From assembly GCA_913061335.1 (NCBI GenBank), contig CAJXTP010000142.1:1-7611 (forward strand): 7,611 nt of DNA, written 5' to 3'. The stretch comes from an uncultured Loktanella sp. (GTDB taxonomy: Bacteria > Pseudomonadota > Alphaproteobacteria > Rhodobacterales > Rhodobacteraceae). Positions 1-5,803 of this stretch are shown piece after piece. The translations under genes and the position numbers were made by a program. Under the pieces are notes generated by a model. The model did no database searches and was not told the origin of the DNA. It saw only the letters and a program-made list of their open reading frames with translations. Every line of letters starts with the position of its first letter. Position 1 is the stretch's first letter.

Positions 1-40
1 GTGCTTGTGCACGGCGCCCCAAAAATTCAAGTGCTGCGGA
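1..40. other. recA downstream spacer at window edge
   Basis: These are the 40 bases after the recA stop codon. I see no hairpin followed by a T-run and no convincing start of another gene. The open frame reading rightward from base 1 crosses recA antisense and is best treated as a shadow. Confidence 0.5.
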
Positions 41-1135
41 TCAATCCTCCAGCATGCTCGGATCAGCTTTGTCAGGCGAATTGTCCAAATCAAAGTCCAA
101 CCCATGCGACGCGCGGATTTTATCTTCGATCTCATCGGCAATCGCAGGGTTTTCTCTCAAAAATATCTTGGAGTTTTCACGGCCCTGACCAATACGTTCA
201 TCACCGTAGCTGTACCAAGATCCTGATTTCTCAACGATGCCGCCTTTAACACCCATATCCAAAAGTTCACCGTTCTTGGAAATGCCTTCACCAAACATGA
301 TGTCAAATTCAACCTGCTTGAACGGTGGCGCGACTTTGTTTTTTACAACCTTCACGCGAGTCGCGTTACCGACGACTTCATCACGGTCTTTCAACGACCC
401 AATACGGCGAATATCCAACCGCACGGATGAATAAAACTTCAACGCGTTACCGCCGGTTGTTGTTTCGGGTGATCCAAACATAACACCAATCTTCATCCGG
501 ATTTGGTTGATGAAAATCACCATACAGCCAGAGCGGTTGATCGATCCGGTCAGTTTGCGCATCGCCTGCGACATCAGGCGGGCATGAACACCAACTGAAT
601 AATCGCCCATGTCGCCCTCAAGCTCGGACTTGGGCGTCAATGCAGCCACGGAATCAACCACAACCAACGACACGGCACCAGACCGTACCAGCGTATCAAC
701 GATCTCAAGCCCCTGCTCGCCTGTGTCTGGCTGCGAAATCAGCAATTCTTCTAAGTTCACACCCAGCTTTTTCGCATATGTCGGGTCCAGCGCATGCTCG
801 GCGTCAACAAACGCACAAACGCCACCCTTTTTCTGCTCTTCTGCAATAACGTGCAGCGTCAGGGTTGTCTTACCGGATGATTCCGGTCCGTAAATCTCAA
901 TCACACGGCCTTTCGGCAGACCGCCAATGCCAAGTGCGATATCCAAACCAATCGACCCAGTCGACGTCGACTCGATGGCTGGCATCTGGTTTTGACCACC
1001 GAGCTTCATAATAGAGCCCTTGCCAAATTGACGCTCGATTTGCGCCAGTGCACTTTCAAGCGCCTTTTCTTTATCCGCTGTCTTTTTGTCAGCTGTCTTT
1101 TTATCAATCATATCCAAGAGCCCTGCCGTTGCCAT
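41..1135 (-). CDS. recA: RecA recombinase, complete
   Basis: This 364-residue protein is the DNA-dependent ATPase that forms filaments on single-stranded DNA, catalyses strand exchange and stimulates LexA self-cleavage. Visible motifs are Walker A GPESSGKT (83-90), the DAEHALDP segment with the catalytic glutamate (E113, equivalent to E. coli E96), Walker B LVVVDS (157-162) and the DNA-binding L2 loop around FGSPETTTGGN (220-230). The C-terminus is acidic, as is usual for RecA. The start is supported by an AAGGA Shine-Dalgarno sequence 8 bases upstream. The gene reads leftward behind a LexA-box promoter and is divergent from the sulfotransferase gene. Near the N-terminus (residues 12-21) the pentapeptide KKTAD occurs twice in tandem, in the poorly conserved region before the oligomerisation helix. 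The identification is essentially certain. Confidence 0.99.
   Translation of the reverse strand: MATAGLLDMIDKKTADKKTADKEKALESALAQIERQFGKGSIMKLGGQNQMPAIESTSTGSIGLDIALGIGGLPKGRVIEIYGPESSGKTTLTLHVIAEEQKKGGVCAFVDAEHALDPTYAKKLGVNLEELLISQPDTGEQGLEIVDTLVRSGAVSLVVVDSVAALTPKSELEGDMGDYSVGVHARLMSQAMRKLTGSINRSGCMVIFINQIRMKIGVMFGSPETTTGGNALKFYSSVRLDIRRIGSLKDRDEVVGNATRVKVVKNKVAPPFKQVEFDIMFGEGISKNGELLDMGVKGGIVEKSGSWYSYGDERIGQGRENSKIFLRENPAIADEIEDKIRASHGLDFDLDNSPDKADPSMLED
1077..1106 (-). repeat. 15-bp tandem duplication inside recA
   Basis: Two adjacent 15-base units (1077-1091 and 1092-1106) differ at one base. Each encodes the same five residues (KKTAD in frame), so the duplication keeps the reading frame. 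It lies in the variable N-terminal leader of RecA. Confidence 0.85.
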
Positions 1136-1184
1136 TATTTACGTCCTTATTTCACACACCACGGGGGGCGACAATTACTGCTTT

Positions 1185-1199
1185 GTTCCGCTTATGTTC
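1185..1199. promoter_or_regulatory. LexA operator (SOS box) of recA
   Basis: GTTC at 1185-1188 and GTTC at 1196-1199 are separated by exactly 7 bases. This is a perfect match to the GTTC-N7-GTTC direct-repeat operator known for LexA of Rhodobacter, Caulobacter and rhizobia. It sits 49 bp upstream of the recA start codon and covers the candidate -10 element, so LexA binding would block RNA polymerase. It is also 130 bp upstream of the divergent sulfotransferase start. Confidence 0.93.
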
Positions 1200-1219
1200 C
1201 CATTAACCAATGAGACCAA
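1191..1219 (-). promoter_or_regulatory. candidate sigma-70-type recA promoter
   Basis: On the minus strand TTGGTC (1219-1214) is followed after 17 bases by CATAAG (1196-1191). These match the -35 consensus at 3 of 6 positions and the -10 consensus at 4 of 6. The -10 lies inside the LexA box. A start near 1184 would give a leader of about 49 bases ending in the AAGGA ribosome-binding site. The hexamers are weak matches, so the assignment depends mainly on the spacing and on overlap with the operator. Confidence 0.5.
1192..1208 (+). promoter_or_regulatory. possible CtrA site in recA promoter
   Basis: TTAT-N7-TTAACC runs from 1192 to 1208. The CtrA consensus is TTAA-N7-TTAAC, so this has one mismatch in the first half-site, while the second half with its flank (TTAACCA, 1203-1209) fits the TTAACCAT half-motif at 7 of 8 bases. 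It overlaps the LexA box and lies within the spacer of the candidate recA promoter. Binding is inferred only from the motif. Confidence 0.35.
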
Positions 1220-1269
1220 AGGATGAACATTGCAACTAAAATCTTCTGCATTCAGCATCGGTCAAGAGT

Positions 1270-1286
1270 GGTTAATATTCTGTTTA
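1270..1286 (-). promoter_or_regulatory. second possible CtrA site, inverted
   Basis: Read on the minus strand this is TAAA-N7-TTAACC, again one mismatch from the TTAA-N7-TTAA core. With its flank it forms an 8-bp perfect inverted repeat (1202-1209 against 1269-1276) with the first site. It lies 44-60 bp upstream of the sulfotransferase start codon, a position compatible with control of that gene. Function is inferred. Confidence 0.3.
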
Positions 1287-1329
1287 TCGGTTAGATATAG
1301 ACGACTAGAACATCAACGGAGCCTGCCAA

Positions 1330-1935
1330 ATGCTTGTTTTCTGGAAGGAAAACCTTGTTTTCCTCGCCGTTCCTAAAACCGGAACAACAGCTATTGAAGG
1401 CGCGTTAGCGCCGTACGCCGCGATGGTTCTACGTGACCCGCCGCAGATAAAACATGCTCCACTTTACCGCTACGGGCGATTCTTACAGCCCATGTTCCAA
1501 AAGGCTGGCGGCAAGAATCCCGAAACAATCGCCGTCATTCGGCACCCTGTTGAATGGCTGTCGAGCTGGTATCGATACCGTAACCGTCATTCCCTTGTTG
1601 GCCATGAAAACAGCACGCGAAACGTCAAATTCAACGCGTTCGTGCTGGAGTATTGCAAAGACGATCCGGCGCCCTTTGCTAATGTAGGGTCGCAATCAGC
1701 TTTTGTATTTGATCAACAAGGAAAGCGGGAAACGACCCACCTGTTTGCCTACGAACATCAGCCTGCTTTGATCGCATTCCTCGAAAAACGGCTCGAAACA
1801 ACGATCACGCTCAAACAGCTGAATGTGTCCCCCACGATCCCCGCAGTGATTGACCCAGAGGTAGAGGCGCATCTGCGCGCCGCCAAACCACTGGAATTTG
1901 CGGCCTACGACGAGGCTATGTCAACGTCCGCTTAA
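1330..1935 (+). CDS. sulfotransferase-family protein, substrate unknown
   Basis: This 201-residue protein resembles small PAPS-dependent sulfotransferases of alphaproteobacteria, which move a sulfuryl group from 3'-phosphoadenylyl sulfate to an acceptor. An N-terminal strand leads into PKTGTT (15-20), the expected 5'-phosphosulfate-binding loop. IRHPVEWLSSWYRYR (70-84) fits the 3'-phosphate-binding motif, with R71 and S78/S79 as likely contacts. H42 in KHAP is a candidate catalytic base. No signal peptide or membrane segment is seen, so a cytoplasmic enzyme is likely. The ATG has a GGAG ribosome-binding site 8 bases upstream. It is divergent from recA and overlaps the glpK tail by 20 bp. The acceptor (carbohydrate, lipid or other) cannot be told from the sequence, and no glycan-synthesis gene lies nearby. 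The family call is good; the function is open. Confidence 0.8.
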   Translation: MLVFWKENLVFLAVPKTGTTAIEGALAPYAAMVLRDPPQIKHAPLYRYGRFLQPMFQKAGGKNPETIAVIRHPVEWLSSWYRYRNRHSLVGHENSTRNVKFNAFVLEYCKDDPAPFANVGSQSAFVFDQQGKRETTHLFAYEHQPALIAFLEKRLETTITLKQLNVSPTIPAVIDPEVEAHLRAAKPLEFAAYDEAMSTSA

Positions 1936-3400
1936 CCGCGTCTTTCCAACCGGTATAGCGGCGATCGCGTGTGGCCTCATCCATCGCAGGCTCGAACCGG
2001 CGATCCAGCGCCCATTGCGCCGCAAATCCAGACTGATCAGGATAAATCCCAGCCCGCATGCCAGCCAACCAAGCGGCCCCAAGCGCCGTTGTCTCCAAAA
2101 CTTTGGGCCGATCCACAGGCGCGCCAATAATGTCAGACAAAAACTGCATCGACCAATCGGACGCAGACATGCCGCCATCCACGCGCAACACACCCTTGTC
2201 TTCGGCATCATGCCAATCAGATTTCATCGCTTCCAGCAAATCACGGGTCTGAAAGCCAACGCTTTCCAATGCAGCGCGGGCAAACTCGGCAGGGCCTGAA
2301 TTGCGGGTAAGGCCATATATAGCGCCGCGCGCTTCGGCATCCCAATACGGCGCACCAAGCCCTGTAAACGCGGGTACCATATACAACTCTTGGCCCAAAT
2401 CAGCTTGTTCGGCCAACGGTTGGGTCTCAGATGCCTCGCGGATCATCTTAAGCCCGTCGCGCAGCCATTGCACCACAGCACCCGCGATAAAGATCGAGCC
2501 TTCCAGCGCATATGTCGGCTTGCCATCAAACTGATACGCAATCGTGCCCAACAAACGGCTTTGCGACCGGACCAACGTATCGCCGGTGTTCAGCAGCGCA
2601 AAACAGCCGGTGCCATAAGTCGATTTCAACATGCCAGGAGTGAAACACGCCTGCCCAATCGTTGCAGCCTGCTGGTCGCCTGCGACACCCAAAATTGGTA
2701 GCGACGTACCAAACAGATCAGGGCGCGTTGTGCCAAAATCTGACGCACAATCGCGGACCTCGGGCAGCATCGACATCGGAATATCAAAGCGGGCGCAAAT
2801 TTCTGCGTCCCACTGGCCTTCGCGGATATTATACAACATGGTGCGGGCGGCATTCGTGGCGTCAGTGACATGCGACACGCCGCCCGTCAGTTTCCAAATC
2901 AGATAACTGTCAACTGTGCCAAACATCAGCTTGCCAGCCTTGGCCTTTGCACGGGCGCCCTCGACGTTATCAAGCAGCCACTTCAGCTTGGTGCCCGAAA
3001 AATACGGATCAAGCAAAAGCCCAGTTTTTTCTGTGACTTCCGGCTCAAACCCGTCGGCCTTTAAGGCGGCACACATGTCCGACGTGCGACGATCTTGCCA
3101 AACAATTGCGTTGTGAATGGGGGCACCAGTGTCGCGGTCCCAGACCAATGTTGTCTCGCGTTGATTGGTGATCCCTATGGCCGCAATGTCGCTGGCAGTG
3201 ATCCCCGCCTTTTCAATCGCACCTCGACAGGTCGATGCAGTTGACGCCCAAATGTCGGACACCTCATGCTCAACCCACCCCGATTTGGGAAAATGCTGGG
3301 TGAATTCTTCTTGTGCGCTTGCCGTCACGCGCATCTCACTATCAAAGATTATCGCGCGGCTAGAAGTCGTACCTTGGTCAATCGCTAGAATATACGCCAT
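1916..3400 (-). CDS. glpK: Glycerol kinase
   Basis: GlpK phosphorylates glycerol with ATP to sn-glycerol 3-phosphate in the cytoplasm, trapping it for catabolism. The 494-residue FGGY-family protein has the phosphate-binding DQGTTS (8-13). Its glycerol contacts match those of E. coli GlpK: R81-E82, W101, Y133, D242-Q243 and F267. GTGCFALL (263-270) and DGGMSASDW (408-416) belong to the second ASKHA half. The E. coli fructose-1,6-bisphosphate loop (GGKGGTR) is absent; the segment 226-240 runs straight into GVAGDQQ. Allosteric inhibition of that kind is therefore not expected. The start lies 3 bp after the glpD stop, with a GAGGGA ribosome-binding site at 3408-3413 inside the glpD end, so the two are co-transcribed and probably translationally coupled. 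The stop (TAG, 1916-1918) lies within the convergent sulfotransferase gene. Confidence 0.98.
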   Translation of the reverse strand: MAYILAIDQGTTSSRAIIFDSEMRVTASAQEEFTQHFPKSGWVEHEVSDIWASTASTCRGAIEKAGITASDIAAIGITNQRETTLVWDRDTGAPIHNAIVWQDRRTSDMCAALKADGFEPEVTEKTGLLLDPYFSGTKLKWLLDNVEGARAKAKAGKLMFGTVDSYLIWKLTGGVSHVTDATNAARTMLYNIREGQWDAEICARFDIPMSMLPEVRDCASDFGTTRPDLFGTSLPILGVAGDQQAATIGQACFTPGMLKSTYGTGCFALLNTGDTLVRSQSRLLGTIAYQFDGKPTYALEGSIFIAGAVVQWLRDGLKMIREASETQPLAEQADLGQELYMVPAFTGLGAPYWDAEARGAIYGLTRNSGPAEFARAALESVGFQTRDLLEAMKSDWHDAEDKGVLRVDGGMSASDWSMQFLSDIIGAPVDRPKVLETTALGAAWLAGMRAGIYPDQSGFAAQWALDRRFEPAMDEATRDRRYTGWKDAVKRTLT

Positions 3401-3403
3401 TGG

Positions 3404-4945
3404 TCATTCCCTCGTATTGTACTGCAGATAGTCATCTATCACGGCCATCTGATCAGCCGTCAGACGCAGCCCCAACTTGGACCTACGCCAAACAACATCT
3501 TCTGCGGTTTGTGCAAACTCTTGATCCACAAGCCAATCCAGCTCTCGGGCGGTCAATGTCGCACCAAAATCGTAACCCAAATCCGCTTGCGCCTCGGCAT
3601 CGCCCAACATCACAGCGGCATTTGTGCCATACGCACGGATCAAACGACGCGCCCAGCTTTCAGCAACAAACGGATAGGCGGCCATTAACACGCGATGCAA
3701 TTTATCAACGCCATCCACCGCAAAGTCACCCCCCGGAAGCGGCACGCCAGCCGTCCAAGCCCCCTTATGACCCAGCTTTTTCAAGGCATTCTCTGCCAAT
3801 TTACGATACGTCGTGATCTTACCGCCAAAGATGTTCAGCAATGGGGCACCATCATCGTTCAGCGTCAAAACATAGTCGCGGGTTGCAGCTGTCGCAGATT
3901 TGACGCCATCGTCATATAACGGGCGGACACCAGAATATGTCCAAACAATATCCGCGCGGGTGACCGGCACCTCAAAATATTGATTGATAAACGCCACCAA
4001 ATAATCCTGCTCTTCGTCCGTCGCAACTGGTTTCACATTCACATCTGTATGTTCAGCGTCTGTAGTCCCGATCAGTGTAAAGTCCGTCTCATACGGAATA
4101 GCAAAAATAATGCGGCCATCTTCACCTTGAAAGAAATACGCTTTATCATGATCAAACAACCGCTTAGTCACAATATGAGAGCCACGTACAAGGCGAACAC
4201 CCTCGGTAGCATTCGCATGTATTTTACCGCGAATGATGTCTTCAACCCAAGGACCACCTGCGTTTACCAACCCAGCGGCAGTGACCGTCTTGGGGCCGTC
4301 TGGGCCCTCAAGCGTGATCTCCCAAATGTCATCAATACGGCGCGCCTCAACCACCTTTGTGCGGGTCATAATTTGTGCACCACGGTCGGCTGCGTCACGG
4401 GCGTTCAACACAACCAGCCGCGAATCCTCGACCCAACAATCCGAATATTCATAGGCGCGGGTAAACTTACCCTTCAGCGGCTTACCTACCGGATCTGTCG
4501 TCAGATTCACGGTCCGCGTTCCGGGCAAAACCTGACGCCCGCCAAGCGTATCGTACAAGAACAAACCAAACCGAACGAGCCACGCAGGGCGCCGCCCTTT
4601 CATCCACGGCATGAAAAACGTCAGTAACTTTGATGTCGGCGTATCGCCTTCGAACCGCATATCCTCATGATAAGGCAGAACAAATCGCATCGGCCAACTG
4701 ATGTGCGGCATGGCCGATAGCAGAACTTCACGTTCAACCAGCGCCTTGCGGACCAGTCCAAATTCAAAGAACTCCAAATACCGTAGACCGCCATGAAACA
4801 TCTTGGTTGATGCAGACGACGTGGCCGCCCCAAGGTCCGACATTTCAGCCAACCCAACCTGTAACCCACGACCCTGCGCATCGCGCGCGATGCCAACTCC
4901 GTTGATCCCGCCACCAATGATAAAAAGATCAAAATCCGTAGCCAT
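3404..4945 (-). CDS. glpD: Aerobic glycerol-3-phosphate dehydrogenase
   Basis: GlpD is a membrane-associated FAD enzyme that oxidises glycerol 3-phosphate to dihydroxyacetone phosphate and passes electrons to quinone. The 513-residue product has the dinucleotide-binding GGGINGVGIARDA (11-23), the family signature SSASTKMFHGGLRYLE (43-58) with R55, YSGVRPL (337-343) with R341, and GGKITTYRKLAE (374-385) with K376; these correspond to substrate- and flavin-site segments of E. coli GlpD. A helical C-terminal domain follows from about 400. The length is close to that of E. coli GlpD (501). The frame is open upstream to 5146, but I chose the ATG at 4943-4945. It has a GAAAGG ribosome-binding site 9 bases before it and puts the FAD motif at the usual N-terminal place. 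The longer version would run through the regulatory region into glpR. First gene of a glpD-glpK operon. Confidence 0.97.
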   Translation of the reverse strand: MATDFDLFIIGGGINGVGIARDAQGRGLQVGLAEMSDLGAATSSASTKMFHGGLRYLEFFEFGLVRKALVEREVLLSAMPHISWPMRFVLPYHEDMRFEGDTPTSKLLTFFMPWMKGRRPAWLVRFGLFLYDTLGGRQVLPGTRTVNLTTDPVGKPLKGKFTRAYEYSDCWVEDSRLVVLNARDAADRGAQIMTRTKVVEARRIDDIWEITLEGPDGPKTVTAAGLVNAGGPWVEDIIRGKIHANATEGVRLVRGSHIVTKRLFDHDKAYFFQGEDGRIIFAIPYETDFTLIGTTDAEHTDVNVKPVATDEEQDYLVAFINQYFEVPVTRADIVWTYSGVRPLYDDGVKSATAATRDYVLTLNDDGAPLLNIFGGKITTYRKLAENALKKLGHKGAWTAGVPLPGGDFAVDGVDKLHRVLMAAYPFVAESWARRLIRAYGTNAAVMLGDAEAQADLGYDFGATLTARELDWLVDQEFAQTAEDVVWRRSKLGLRLTADQMAVIDDYLQYNTRE

Positions 4946-4956
4946 ATGCCGTAGCC
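4936..4956 (-). repeat. 8-bp direct repeat spanning glpD start
   Basis: CCGTAGCC occurs at 4936-4943 and 4949-4956 with a 5-base gap. On the glpD strand this is GGCTACGG on both sides of the start region: one copy lies between the ribosome-binding site and the ATG, and the other begins with the G of the start codon and continues through codons 2-3. It may be chance or a small slippage duplication. Confidence 0.6.
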
Positions 4957-4960
4957 TTTC
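4955..4960 (-). promoter_or_regulatory. glpD Shine-Dalgarno sequence
   Basis: GAAAGG on the minus strand lies 9 bases before the ATG at 4945. It is the main reason for choosing this start over the ATGs further upstream in the same frame. Confidence 0.7.
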
Positions 4961-4976
4961 AAAGCGATGACGCAAC

Positions 4977-4982
4977 ATTATC
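4977..4982 (-). promoter_or_regulatory. candidate glpD promoter -10 element
   Basis: GATAAT on the minus strand matches TATAAT at 5 of 6 positions. It would place the transcript start near 4970, giving a leader of about 25 bases. No good -35 hexamer lies 16-18 bases upstream (the sequence there is CCCTTG or similar), so the promoter is weak or needs help. The -10 call itself is moderate. Confidence 0.4.
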
Positions 4983-5018
4983 CCGACACGCAGAAGGCGC
5001 AAGGGAAACAACATTTTG

Positions 5019-5045
5019 TATTCGATTGAACGCATACCGAACATA
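5019..5045. promoter_or_regulatory. candidate GlpR operator region
   Basis: Three half-site-like elements lie just before glpR: TATTCG (5019-5024), TGAACG (5027-5032) and CGAACATA (5038-5045). TTCGATTGAA (5021-5030) is palindromic except at one base pair, and TATTCG with CGAACATA makes an imperfect inverted repeat about two helical turns apart. The E. coli GlpR operator has TGTTCG/CGAACA half-sites, and CGAACAT matches one exactly. Location in the divergent region, overlapping the glpR start, suits repression of glpD-glpK and of glpR itself. Inferred from motif and context only. Confidence 0.4.
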
Positions 5046-5803
5046 TGAAAACAACCAATCGCCATAGTAACATTCTTGCGGCAGCACGCCGCGATGGAAA
5101 GGTAAATGCAACCGCTCTTGCGGGCACATTTGGGGTGGCAGTTCAAACAATCCGGCGTGATCTTACTGATCTATGCGGTGATGGCTTTCTTGAACGGGTG
5201 CACGGCGGGGCTATTTTGCCCAGCGGAGTGCGCAATATCGGCTATGATGACCGGCGCGCACTTGGTCGTGATGCCAAGCAGCGGATCGGCGCGCGCACGG
5301 CAGCCCTTATCCCCGATAATGCGTCCATCTTCTTGAACATCGGCACCACAACAGAGGCCGTCGCCCACGCCCTATCCGCACACCGCGACCTTATGATCGT
5401 GACAAATAACTTGAATGTTGCCAATATCTTAGCGCGCAATCCATCATGTGATGTGGTTGTTGCAGGGGGAACCTTACGGCGTACAGATGGAGGGCTGGTT
5501 GGGGATTTGACCGCACTCGCGATTGCACGGTTCAAAGTTGACATCGCCGTGATCGGCGCATCCGCGGTTGACCCATCCGGCGACCTGTTGGATTTCGACC
5601 CCCAAGAAGTCCGCGTTAGTCGCCAAATCCTTGACGCGGCCCGCGCCAGCATCCTTGTCGCCGACAAATCAAAATTCACGCGCAAAGCCCCCGTTCGGAT
5701 CGGGTCGGTCGCCGAAGTTGGTGACTTTGTAACTGATGGGGTGCCGTCAGAGCAGTTCGTAAACGCCTGCGCCGATTGGCATACGCGCCTACATCTCGCC
5801 TGA
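5045..5803 (+). CDS. glpR: DeoR-family regulator, GlpR type
   Basis: The 252-residue protein is a DeoR-family repressor. It has an N-terminal winged helix-turn-helix (about 5-57, with VQTIRRDL at 33-40 and the family wing signature ERVHGGA at 50-56) and a C-terminal DeoRC sensor domain. Sensor motifs include NIGTTTE (98-104), VTNNLNVA (119-126), GGTLR (141-145), LDFDPQEV (182-189) and VADKSKF (205-211). Divergent placement beside glpD-glpK indicates a GlpR that represses glycerol catabolism and is released by glycerol 3-phosphate; the ligand is inferred from family and context. The ATG follows an in-frame stop (5027-5029) by 15 bases with no other start codon between, so the start is firm. 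No Shine-Dalgarno sequence precedes it. The last 15 bp overlap the rlmE tail. Confidence 0.92.
   Translation: MKTTNRHSNILAAARRDGKVNATALAGTFGVAVQTIRRDLTDLCGDGFLERVHGGAILPSGVRNIGYDDRRALGRDAKQRIGARTAALIPDNASIFLNIGTTTEAVAHALSAHRDLMIVTNNLNVANILARNPSCDVVVAGGTLRRTDGGLVGDLTALAIARFKVDIAVIGASAVDPSGDLLDFDPQEVRVSRQILDAARASILVADKSKFTRKAPVRIGSVAEVGDFVTDGVPSEQFVNACADWHTRLHLA

Noticed and set aside
1..249. Plus-strand open frame reading in from the left edge.
   Set aside because: It is almost wholly antisense to the conserved C-terminal part of recA, and its product is not recognisable.
1291..1304. TATAGA/TAGATA as a -10 element for the sulfotransferase gene.
   Set aside because: The A/T-rich hexamers are plausible, but no acceptable -35 is found at 16-18 bases, so I did not list it as a feature.
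1898..2299. 133-codon plus-strand open frame over the glpK 3' end.
   Set aside because: It overlaps the sulfotransferase end in another frame and glpK antisense, and the arginine- and proline-rich product looks like a shadow.
3400..3407. Alternative ATG at 3407-3405 just before the glpK start.
   Set aside because: It is out of frame with glpK and overlaps the glpD stop; the ATG at 3400 gives the standard MAYILAIDQGTT start.
3980..4627. 215-codon plus-strand open frame within glpD.
   Set aside because: It is antisense to a well-supported enzyme, has no ribosome-binding site or recognisable domain, and its composition (many R, H, T, P residues) is typical of a shadow frame.
4946..5146. 67-residue N-terminal extension of the glpD reading frame.
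   Set aside because: It would run through the divergent promoter region and into glpR, has no similarity to GlpD N-termini, and would put the FAD motif far from the N-terminus. The ATG at 4945 has its own ribosome-binding site.
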